In this document: in pieces, positions 1-9,259 of the stretch
Numbering within the stretch: position 1 is the stretch's first letter
How the letters are laid out: each line of letters begins with the position of its first letter
From: Agrostemma githago
Taxonomy: Eukaryota; Streptophyta; Magnoliopsida; Caryophyllales; Caryophyllaceae
Length of the DNA: 64,000 bases
Assembly: GCA_958450325.1 (NCBI GenBank)
Contig: OY288243.1
Coordinates: forward strand, 25,264,844-25,328,843
Direction: 5' to 3'
The notes under the pieces: generated by a model
Databases searched by the model: none
Seen by the model: the letters and a program-made list of their open reading frames with translations, nothing else
What the model was told of the DNA's origin: nothing
Translations under genes and position numbers: made by a program

Positions 1-1050
1 AAGTGCCATCACCTTGGCCAAATTAAAACCCGTCAACAATGGTTACCATCAATGCAACCGAAACTCCCAATTAAAGGGGTTAAGGCCACCACGCGGTTAC
101 ATTTTATTTCAAAATAAAAAAAATCTTTTTACACACATATCGTTAGCACAACCGAAGCTTCAATTAATGAACTTAAGGAACTAAAAAATGGTTACACTTT
201 CAAAACACCTTTTTAATGCACACCCCCACCGTCTAATGCTAATTTGTACAACCGACGAACGTGGGTCACTAATTTTAAAAGTTCTATTTCAAAAAGCAAA
301 AAAATTATAAGAAACACTATTCACCACCTAAGTCCCTCACTAAGGATTTAGTCACACATCTAAGGACACCGTCATCAGACTTCACGCTCCGCCACGAGCA
401 TCACGCACCACGCAAATATCGAACTAGCTAATTAATAGTAGTTTTTATAGAAGCATCACGTAATTATTTCCAAAAAAACCGGTTCCCCTAAAAGAAATGC
501 ACTCCTTCCAAAAAAACATTTACACTTTCTCTATCATCGGATTACCGACGCACACGTATATCAACACGTTTTCACATCACGAACGACGTCACACTGATTT
601 TACAAAATCGTCCTTTTTCAAAAACTTTCCGCTGCAAATATTGGTCGTTTTCGGAAAAAAAACTAAAAGTTCTTTGATCCTGAGCCGGGATCGCGATCAA
701 TTTCTTACGTCGTACAACCGTGTGGTTAACTGTCTGTGTTAGTTACAAGGATCATCTCTACCCGAGTTCTTACATTTTGGGTTGTCTCATTCCGAGAAGT
801 CCTCTTTAAACCTCACCTCCGAGGTTTATGTCAAATCATCTCGTTACAGAGACCTAAGATCCATAAGGCGTTCCGCCAAATACACCAAGAGTCTAAAGCA
901 CCCGAGTCCCTAACCTAGTGACCGCGCACACACGCGAGTCAAGGGTCTCATTTCCGCGTCGCTCAGTCACGAGCATTACCCGAATCCCTAAGTCGTCCGG
1001 TGGATGCGTTCTGACCTTTTAATCCTTTCCTATTAGAATAACTCCCCGAC
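1..1050 (+). other. T1 untranslated leader
   Basis: No coding region is supported. The stretch aligns by eye with 26450-27518, where the same sequence lies between the T2 primer site and the T2 gag start. Shared landmarks are the 'ATCCTGAGCCGGGATCGCG' string near 676 and 27157 and the 'CGAGAAGTCCTCTTTAAACC' string near 793 and 27273. It is therefore the 5' leader of the retrotransposon RNA. Short open frames inside it have no recognisable content. Confidence 0.7.
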
Positions 1051-1851
1051 ATGTCGGTAGATTCAAGCGCCATCAAAAGCATCCGCAACGATGTCAGTGC
1101 CCTAGCCAAATTGGTTCACAACAGCCATACTTCATTAACCCGTTTGACTTTATCCGTCCGTTACATCGATAGCTCCCTCAATTTCCTTGAGAGTAGAGAC
1201 ACCGAAAGTGATACAAACGATAACCTGAGTGATTACCATGCCCAAAAGCCTACCCAGAATAGATTATCCCAATGCTCCGCCCGATCGGAGTTTCCTAAAG
1301 TCGATACGGAAGGAATGCCAAGACCTTACAAGACCACACCCAATAAAGTAGGAAGGTCACCGAGAAAGTTTACCCCAATCAACTCATCTTACACCAAAGC
1401 CCCTAAGTGCCTAGTCGATCAAGGTCTACTCTCACCTTTGGGTCCCACTCCGGATCCACCAGTCGACAGACGAAGCAAAAATTGGACCCCTAATGTTTAT
1501 TGCCTATGTCACCAAGGTAACGGGCTTGATACCGAATCTTGCTTTCGGCTCAAACATGCCATACAAGATAGGATCAAAAACGGGACCATTAACCTCCCAC
1601 CACCCGAGAAACAAAATAATACCGCAAGCCCTGTTAGCGTTCACACTGTCCCTGGCAATACCATCGGTTGTTCCCACCGCGACCCTATACAGGAAAATGC
1701 CCCGACTATCGAGGAAGATGCCGACAACTCACGGGCGTCCACCGAGACGAGCAAATCCGTGTCTGAGTCAGAGTCTAGTTCGTCTTATGGCCTAGACCTA
1801 GTAATAATAACAAATGTCTTTTCGTTTCTCGCATCGAGTCAGGAGGTGTGA
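1051..1851 (+). CDS. T1 shortened Gag (N-terminal region and nucleocapsid motif, capsid core missing)
   Basis: An open frame of 266 codons starts at the first ATG after the leader. Residues 1-50 are helical and hydrophobic-patterned (coiled-coil-like), matching the gag start of T2. Residues about 106-146 match the conserved segment that precedes the nucleocapsid motif in Tat-type Gag (KFTPI...SYTKA...RGLL-like...GPTP.PPV...SKNW). The zinc motif follows: C151, H154 and C164 are present, but the position normally occupied by His (pattern G.GHDTE.C) is Leu159, so metal binding is doubtful. After it comes an acidic Ser-rich tail (about 215-246). The capsid core expected between residues 50 and 105 is absent, and a normal Tat Gag is much longer. 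The reading frame is nevertheless free of stops. It would act in particle assembly only if a partner element supplied capsid and pol. Family assignment is from motif recognition, not a search. Confidence 0.72.
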   Translation: MSVDSSAIKSIRNDVSALAKLVHNSHTSLTRLTLSVRYIDSSLNFLESRDTESDTNDNLSDYHAQKPTQNRLSQCSARSEFPKVDTEGMPRPYKTTPNKVGRSPRKFTPINSSYTKAPKCLVDQGLLSPLGPTPDPPVDRRSKNWTPNVYCLCHQGNGLDTESCFRLKHAIQDRIKNGTINLPPPEKQNNTASPVSVHTVPGNTIGCSHRDPIQENAPTIEEDADNSRASTETSKSVSESESSSSYGLDLVIITNVFSFLASSQEV

Positions 1852-3063
1852 AGGGGTTTGTCCTCCACCTCCCCAAAAACAATATCACGGACACATAGTC
1901 CACTTATTACTATCAATAAAAAGAAATAAACTTTTCTTCCTTTATGACACGCCTCGACAATCGCTTCATTTAATAATGTACTTTCTTGCTTACAACTCGG
2001 TACTATGCCATTTATCGACAACAATCAAACATACCTCAGAACGACGAGGAATTACAAGAATTGAGATCCCGTGTTCTTTGCTTTTACCTATTCCATGTTT
2101 GGTATAGAAAGCGGCAAACTATCCATTAGGACGAGCATTCCCGAATCCTTTGACAAATCTAGATAGTCTCTTAGCTTGCAATCAAAGACGGAAGGCAAAC
2201 CCATTTCCCACAATAAATATCCCTCAAATAAAAGACCGACCAATCCACACCATAAGTGCTAGTCTGAAAAAAAAAAAGTCTTAAATGGCCAAAAGGAGCC
2301 AAAGGAAAAAGTGAAAACAAGGCCAAGCTAAACCGGCCCAACTCAATAATGAAGACCAAGCTCAACGATCAAAATGAAACCCCCAATCATTCAACTCGAC
2401 TTTAAGTGCAAAGTTCAAAAAAGAAAGGAAAAGAAAAATGAACAGACCAGTCAACTAGCACCCAAATACTAGCCTCCCTACATTACAACCATTAAGACCT
2501 TCCCGAGACACTTATTAGGAGGTAGTCCGGAATTTTGAGGATTCAAGCCCAATAGGATAACCCCAACTGTTAGGGCCAGACATGGAAATCAGATCCCACG
2601 TAATTTACATCCCACCCGATTGAAGTCTGAGTCATTTTTGCTCAGCTTCCCCTTTCCTACCACATTACGAAACCTTAGCCCATAGCCCTAACTCCACAAA
2701 AATCAATCTCCAGATTTTGATATATCGAAACCACTCACTACCTAGCTCCACATTAAAAAATCGTCCAAGCCAGTCACCTTGACCCAAACACGGTATCTCG
2801 GTAATTGTCACCTTCAAGCGGTCACACTCGGTCACCCATGTGTATATACTCTAAGCATCCACATCGATAATTGGCATAACGAGTCTAAAGTAAAATCACT
2901 CACATCTAAAAAGAACTACGAACATGGTTTGATTCCGTCTAAAAGCAGATACGTAGGCAACCCGTTCCCTGGGTACAACCAAACAACCGAAAAAAAAAAC
3001 AAATATCGATTAATCGATCCATGTATAAACCGGGATTCCTTTTACAACACGATCCCTGAGTGA
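1852..3063 (+). other. T1 internal non-coding stretch where pol would be expected
   Basis: I see no protease (D-T/S-G), reverse transcriptase (Y-x-D-D), RNase H or integrase (H-H-C-C, D-D-E) motif in any frame. Open frames here are short and lack recognisable content. The only notable piece is the conserved block at 2913-2963, listed separately. Confidence 0.55.
2913..2963 (+). other. Conserved non-coding block shared with element B
   Basis: The block reads GAACTACG, then CATGGTTTGATT, then a variable spacer, then ATACGTAGGCAACC. On the minus strand of element B (33550 down to 33503) the same order and spacing occur: GAACTACG, CATGGTTTGATT, spacer, ATACGTAGGCAGCC. The spacer of the B copy can fold (TTCAC/GTGAA arms). 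The surrounding sequences of T1 and B are not alike by eye, so the block is selectively retained. Its role is unknown; an RNA-level signal is my inference. Confidence 0.6.
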
Positions 3064-3084
3064 TTTAAAATGACGAAGCACAAA

Positions 3085-3363
3085 CGACGAACCGAGGACG
3101 GGGTGAAAACCCGAAAGGGCGCCCCAGGCAAAATGAAGAAACGAGTTGTGAGCCGTCGTAAAAAAAATTAATAAAAAAAATGACGAGCCGAGGACGGGGT
3201 GAAAACCCGAAAAGGCGCCCCGGGCAAAATGAAGAATCGAGTTGCGAGCCGTCAAAAATAAAATACAAAAAACAAAAAATATATACAAAAAGGGTGAGCC
3301 GAGGACGGAGTAAAAACCCAAAAGGGCACTCCGGGTAAAATGAAGAATCGAGTTGCGAGCCAC
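3085..3363 (+). repeat. Three-unit tandem repeat with A-rich spacers
   Basis: Units of about 70 bp begin at 3085, 3182 and 3292. Each contains the order CCGAGGACGG, GTGAAAACCC, GGGCGCCCCGGGC-like, CAAAATGAAGAA and GAGTTG(C/T)GAGCC. The spacers are A-rich and differ in length. The GC-rich core is partly self-complementary (GGGG/CCCC arms). Apparent antisense frames across the array come only from the periodicity. Confidence 0.75.
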
Positions 3364-3366
3364 CAC

Positions 3367-4532
3367 AAAAAAATAAAAATAAAAATGTGCTTCTCATTAA
3401 TAACAGAATTCAATTAAATCCAGCCTTTATCGAGGCCCCTTTACATCAAACATCCAAAATCCGGCTACCCCGAGAAACGACAACGTGTCAAAAAAACCCA
3501 CTAAAACTAGTGCTAATACACCACATAATGTCATTTAATACAACATAGTACTAAACGGTTGGGCTCTACCGGTCCAACTTTTCCTTTCCCTTGCCATTCG
3601 GGTATACTTGCTCGGGTGTTTCACCATCGACCCCTCCTAACACAAGCTTCCACCGCCCTAGCCAAAAGTGAGCCCAACCAATCCCACGTCGCCTTCTCAC
3701 TCACATTTTCAAGATGAGTCTTGTCGGTCTCGGCCCATTTAGATAAACTGACGAATGCTAGGATCGGTAACGCCGTCTTTGGCCGAGCACTTAGCAACAT
3801 CAGCCCACATAGCTTCCTTATTCTGTGGTACAATCATCTCCACAATCTTTAACCTTTCTCTCACACCCGATAACCCCGAACACCGGGAACGACAACCAAA
3901 CGTCACGAAACCCCTTCCTAAAAGCCAAAATGCCCGCGCAAGAGTAACAGGTCCACGCAGATATCACATTTCACCTCTCGGACCCACCGGACTTAGACGT
4001 CTTTTCAATTTTTTTAGGGGATAAGCTACCCCACCTAGGCGTCTTGTAGCCTTTTAACGGTTATCGTCAGGTCGCGTCTGTAGCCTAACAAAGCAATATT
4101 AAGGGTATGCAAAAAGTGGTCTAACTTTTTTTCAAAAATTGCCCAAATTTTAAAACTTCGATTTCTTTTCAAATGTTAAAGCAACTGCACTCATCTCCTA
4201 ATATACTCGGTCAAAACACACCGATGTTTACGTTAACATTTTACATCTCGAGTCAAAACATTTTAATCGACATACTATCCGATCCGATTCCTGGCTCAAA
4301 CTAATGCATTTCAAAACCCTCGAAAAAAGCATTTTCGTACTCTCATGCAATACCAACGCATTCTAAAACGTCCTGAAGTACAACATCGCAAGCAAACCAA
4401 ACTTGAAGTGATTGCTTGCCAATCTAGGTAAACAATTCGCCAAACAAAAACACAAGGCTAATCCAGCTAATTCAAGTACTAAAATGTTAAAAATAAATAT
4501 ACAACATACACAAATCCACACACAAATCGAGG
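3367..4532 (+). other. T1 internal sequence, nothing recognised
   Basis: This spacer lies between the 70-bp repeats and the 3' end of the antisense gene. I find no domain, tRNA or repeat I can support. It may hold the terminator region of the antisense transcript. Confidence 0.5.
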
Positions 4533-7224
4533 TTAAGAAGGACCCCTAGAAGCCGCGTCGACGACAATCACGATCTCACAAAGCTGGTCATCTAACCCTA
4601 GGTCCTCCAGGTCTATAAGGGGAGAGTCACTACCGTCCATCCCCGATGACATGTCTAGAGTAGCTGTCACGGGAATCATTCCAACCTCCTCCATAGCACC
4701 CGCAGCCTCAGCCTCAACCTCCGCATACCTTTCGATCTGATGCCTAGCCTCACCCTGTGCCGAGGGTCTCGCCCTGGAATCGAACCAACTGTTCCTTTAG
4801 GAAGGCGATCTTGTCAGCTCGAGATTGCAGGAGCCGTTGCGCCTCAACCTCTCTCACCTCGAGCTCGGTCACCCGAGTCTCCAACTGCCCCACCATATCC
4901 GGAACATCCTACAAATACACTTAAACATTAGGAAAGTACACCAACAGCCTAGAAAGCCACCTTTAGTCGCGTAAACTCACCGATCGAGGCCCCGAAGTGT
5001 CACGGGAGTCCCTCGAGGCAAAGGCCCGGAAGCGGTTGGCAGCCTACCACAACCGCTGATGGCAAGCCGAGGAAACCTGAAAGCGCAACCATAAAAGTTA
5101 GGCAAACCGACCCTGATTCTTAGAACCCAACAGAAGAACACAAAAAAAAACTCACCCGGTACACCCGGTCACGCCACTCAATCCCGACATCCATCTCCTC
5201 AGCAGAACACGGGGGGGAGGGGCTCAGTGAAGGGTATCCCAGCCGCATCCACCCTAAGTATCGTCAGGGGATAATCTGGGGGCTGGATGTCATCAGCCGG
5301 ATCGGCTAGGGGAGAAGACAACAGATTGGTCGGTCGGAAGCCAAATAAACAATAAACCGCAAAGCAAATCTAGAAATCCAAAATCAGAATCTTACCACGA
5401 GGCGGTACCAAGCTAACCGCCGGGTGAAGTGAGATAGGTAGGAGGCACCTGGCACCAGGAGTGTGTCGCCTCCCTCTCCGTCCCTATCCTCGAGAACCTC
5501 TGCGGCGGTCGGTGGTCTAAACATGGTCCAGGGAGGATCAACCAGTACCCCAAAGTCGTCGTACAGGCACTGATGCACCAGCCGCTCCACCAGATACAAG
5601 ACTTAGCGAAACAACGCAGGAAGGAGCATCCTCCTATAACTTCTAGGCCTCAGCTCCGTAGTCACATACTCCGGCACGCCCTCGTAATCAGCCCAAGGGC
5701 GGGCCACAAACTACACAAACAAAATAAATATCCTAGTAAATCCCAAACCTTGGGGGCTATCGAGCAAAATAAGCCACAAAAAGAAAAGAAGAAAACTTAC
5801 ATCTTCTATGCGTAGCTTGTTCACTAACGCATTCTCCGACGGGTAACGGTTGATTGTGCTCTTAGGTTGAGCAAGCCGCCACTCGATCCCCGCCGGAAAT
5901 CTCTTTGGGTGCACCCGCACCGTCTTAGGTGCCAAACACGGGAAGTAAGAGTAGATCCAAGCCTGAAAAATCCCAAAATAATCTTAGCAAAACCAAGCCG
6001 AAACTAAGTAGAACTTCAAATACAATAGTGAGAATAATAACTAACCTCCAATATAAGGCCCGAACACACAATGGGCACAGCCGAGGCCGACTCTATAACC
6101 AGCGGCCTCACCATGACTTGCAGGCAGCGAGTCATCTCCGCAAAAGCCGCAGTCACCCAGTCGTAGCGCCCAAGCTGGTTCAACTCAGCCAGGAAGGGCA
6201 AGATCCTAGTACTGAACCTCTCACCCTTGTCCGAGAAATGGGTCGACCCTAGGAAATACCACAACCACAACCGGGCATCCTGCTCTGGCGTGTTGGGCTC
6301 CCGACCCTCCAATACCGCTACTCGCTCAAAGTGGTCGGTGATATAAGAACTCACTATAGCGTGAGGCGCACTGTATGCCTCACGCGGTAAACAATCCCCG
6401 ATAAGGCCCCGCACCTCATCGCTATCTAGACTAGGGACCTCGGCGGCCCACCTAATCCTATACGCGCCCTAGGGCAGACCGCTTATCATCCCAAAGTCCT
6501 CTAAGGTCATCCCGACCTCCCCAAAAGCCATGTGGAAGGTCGAGGTAGTATCATGAAAGCGATCTATCATCGCCCTAATAACCATAAGGTTGCACTTGGT
6601 CTTGCAACCCACCAACCTAGCCCACTGTCCCACCACGGGACCCAGAGCAGTCCTCTCGATAATCCCCTTTACCGTGGGGGTCAACTTCTGAAAATAGATA
6701 TCGAGACACGTAGTAAAGCCCGAGAAAGTCCTCATCGGACTTGGGGACTGCAAACCAAAACATTGCAAGGATAAACAAAGCAAACCTAACCTAACTCGAG
6801 CCAAAAAAAATAATAGCAATAACAAATCTGAGACATAGACCAATAAGCACGAATAGAACACTCACCAGGCCCCGCACAATGTGGTTAGAAATGTGAAGGT
6901 CAAGATGAAACGTCAGTAGATGACCGTCCCAATCATTAGCCCATTCAGGGTCCACGTAGACAGTCTCCTCATTCTCCGGTAAAGGAAACGAAATGTGAAC
7001 CCTCATTGTGACCGTCTCTGGAAGCCTACGCTTCTTCACTCTGTCAAATTCAGCCTCGTTAACAGTCTCGGGATCACAATGCTGGGTCGAGATGCTCCTT
7101 TGTCTCCTGCGAATCCCTCGGGGGTCTGCGAGCTAGCCCAGGCGGCCTCCACACTAGCACTAGCCCTAGCACTAACACCAACCGAGGAGGTTCCTTCGGG
7201 GCGCTGGGTACCATGCTCCTTTGT
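4533..7224 (-). pseudogene. Antisense multi-exon gene with plant mobile domain (PMD), inactivated
   Basis: The gene reads right to left, opposite to gag. Seven exons can be laid out: 7224-6866, 6747-6046, 5962-5801, 5710-5396, 5282-5156, 5076-4981 and 4908-4533. The six introns are 118, 83, 90, 113, 79 and 72 nt, all GT-AG and all in phase 0. Exon 2 carries the plant mobile domain signature: a helix ending in IDRFH, then STFHM.FGE...TLEDFGMI.GLP, then the W-YFLGST-FSDK region and the LPFLAEL segment. Exon 7 starts with a Leu/Glu/Arg-rich coiled coil and ends in an acidic tail (stop 4535-4533). PMD proteins are found in plant genes and as extra antisense ORFs of Tat elements; their biochemical role is unsettled. 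Breaks: a 1-bp deletion near 7120 (judged against T3), TAG at 6471-6469, TAA at 5605-5603, one extra C in the C-run near 5211-5222, TAG at 5046-5044 and a 1-bp shift near 4758. The upstream start exon is not identified. Confidence 0.75.
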
Positions 7225-8426
7225 CTTAAACAAGAACAAAAAAAACAAAAAATAACCCTAGTCAGGCCAAATCAGCTTAAACAGGTCAAAATAGGCTCAA
7301 AATTTCGGATGAGAATATCAAAATTCCAAGAAAGCCTCTAGCACACATTTTCGATCCCTGTCACAATGGAAGTGTTTTCGGGAAAATCCCGCATCGTTAC
7401 GACACCTTTTGGTCCATCTTAAGACACACAAAACCCTACGGAACGTCCTAGAAGTCATCTTAGCCCATAAGAGTCGACACGAGAGCTACCCACATCCTCA
7501 TAAACGTAATTTGAACAAAATTACGCAAAATAAACACGGGAATAATCGAGAAACGATCCTTAAACCCTAGCATTCGAAACACATTCTTATAAGAGGCCAT
7601 TGTCGCACCTCAAACATCCTTATCAAGGTTATAACTACTTCAACGAGCTCTAATCAACCTTCATTTAACAATAAAATTGAGCACAAGCATCGAAACTTAG
7701 TAAATAAAAAACACCCAAATTGATTTTTTAGGGTTTTCAACAAAACCAACTCATAATCAATCAAATCAAGCTAAACCGACATTAAACAAGTAAAGAACAC
7801 TTAGTCGGAGTCGACATTGTCGTAAATAGCGGAAATCGAAATGAAATTTGGCAAGAAAAATCGAGAAAGCGGTTTTGGGACGAAAGGCTTGACGCGTTCG
7901 AATTTGGTGAAATAAAACAATTGCCCCCAATTTTTCATTTACTTAGACGGACCCAAACCACGTAACCCCGACCGCCTTAGCTGACGCGTTTAAATTCTAG
8001 CACGCTGGGGGCTAGGCGCCTGAAGACTAGATCGCTGAAGGACGCGCGCCTAAACGGCCCAGCCCAGACTAAAACGAAGCAAAACAAATGCAACTCAAAG
8101 ACAATACACATAAAGCATGCACATACTAGGACAAGCAAAACAACAATAATGGGACAACAACTAATCAACATCGATAATACACTCTCGGCAATAAAACAAA
8201 CATAAGAAACGCACTTAACCTAAACGTTACACCCGGACGCGTAACAAAGCAAATCTAAACCAAACTAATCTAAATAGACTCTAAACAAGTCCCAAATCCA
8301 TAAAAAAACAGGAACAAGAGCAATAACAAACCGAAACGAAGGCAATAACAAACCCAAACAAAATTTGCTAAGACAAACTCACAAAAAAAGCATTTAACTA
8401 AAACGAATAAACAAACAACATATTTT
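7225..8426 (+). other. T1 non-coding region between antisense gene and tandem arrays
   Basis: The stretch is A-rich on the plus strand with no supported ORF. It aligns with 61400-62551 of T3 (for example 'ATTCCGAAAAGGC'-like and 'CATCGAAACTTAGTAAAT' strings in both). Any promoter for the antisense gene would be expected here or in the arrays to its right, but I see no convincing TATA element. Confidence 0.5.
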
Positions 8427-8596
8427 TTTTTGCCCAAGGGTCAGAGTTATCCCGGAGGCACAACAACAACATTTTTTGCCCGAGGGTCAGAGTTATGCCG
8501 GAGGCACAGCAAGAGCATTTTTGCCCGAGGGTCAGACTTATGCTGGAGGCACAACAATTTTGCCGGAGGGTGAGAGTTATCCCGGAGGCACAACAA
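8427..8596 (+). repeat. Tandem array 1, about four units of 40-47 bp (T1)
   Basis: Each unit contains TTTTGCCCGAGGGTCAGAG, then TTATCCCGGAGGCACAACAA with minor changes. The homologous array in T3 (62552-63010) has about ten units. Tandem arrays before the 3' LTR are typical of Tat/Ogre elements. Confidence 0.85.
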
Positions 8597-8600
8597 ATTT

Positions 8601-8925
8601 GTCCTAGGGGTCAAAGACATCCCGAAGGACAGCTATTCGAGTGGAGACTAACGCCCTCGAATGGTTCTTTTGTTTTGTCCTAGAGGTCAGAAGCATCGCG
8701 AAAGACAGCTATTCGAGTGGAGACTAACGTCCTCGGATGGTTTTATATTCCTTTGTTTTGTCCTAGGGGTCAAAAGCAACCCGAAAGACAACCATTCGAG
8801 TGGAGACCAACGCCCTCGAATAGTTTTATATATCTTTGTTTGGTCCTAGGGGTCATAAGCATCCCAAAGACGACCGCTCGAGTGGAGACTAACGCCCTCG
8901 AACGTTTTATTTCATCAAGGGTTCA
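8601..8925 (+). repeat. Tandem array 2, about four units of roughly 80 bp (T1)
   Basis: Units start with GTCCTAGGGGTCA near 8601, 8677, 8759 and 8843. They share ATCCCGAAAGACAGCTATTC, GAGTGGAGACTAACGCCCTC and a T-rich tail. The T3 counterpart is at 63013-63340. Short open frames on either strand are products of the repeat period. Confidence 0.85.
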
Positions 8926-9245
8926 CAAGCAGCCCAAAATATACTTGTACAAGTAAAAGCCAACTTAATGCGTTGCAAGCGCGCAGAAACGCTTAAAATT
9001 AAACAAAATCTTTAAATAAACCGAAGAAGACAAAGCGCGCACGCACAAAGAGTCAAGAACAAAATGTCAAGCAACAACCCGGGCCCCAAGCGAAGACGTC
9101 AGGTATGACTTCTCAGCCTTGGCTGGCGAGCCTCACCACGTAGTCCAACGGACTTAAAACGACCCGACCGGACAGCCACCAGGGCGTAATCCTCGATTGA
9201 CCTGGGTGGCTATACTTTGACTTTTGCCTTGTCCAAGCCTCAGTC
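8926..9245 (+). other. Spacer between arrays and polypurine tract
   Basis: I see no gene. The last 150 bp contain a conserved segment also present in T3 (63590-63705) and, inverted, in B (32241-32345): TTGGCTGGCGAGCCTCA, then GACTTTxGCCTTGTCCAAGC. The open frame read on the minus strand through this region and the LTR is not supported as a gene. Confidence 0.55.
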
Positions 9246-9259
9246 AAAGTGGGGACTTC
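9246..9259 (+). other. T1 polypurine tract
   Basis: AAAGTGGGGACTTC immediately precedes the LTR start TGTCGAC. This is the plus-strand priming site of LTR retrotransposons and fixes the element's orientation. T3 has AAAGTGGGGGCTTC in the same position. Confidence 0.8.

Noticed and set aside
1493..2107. Overlapping plus-strand frames within and after the T1 gag
   Set aside because: Out of frame with the Gag motifs and without recognisable content.
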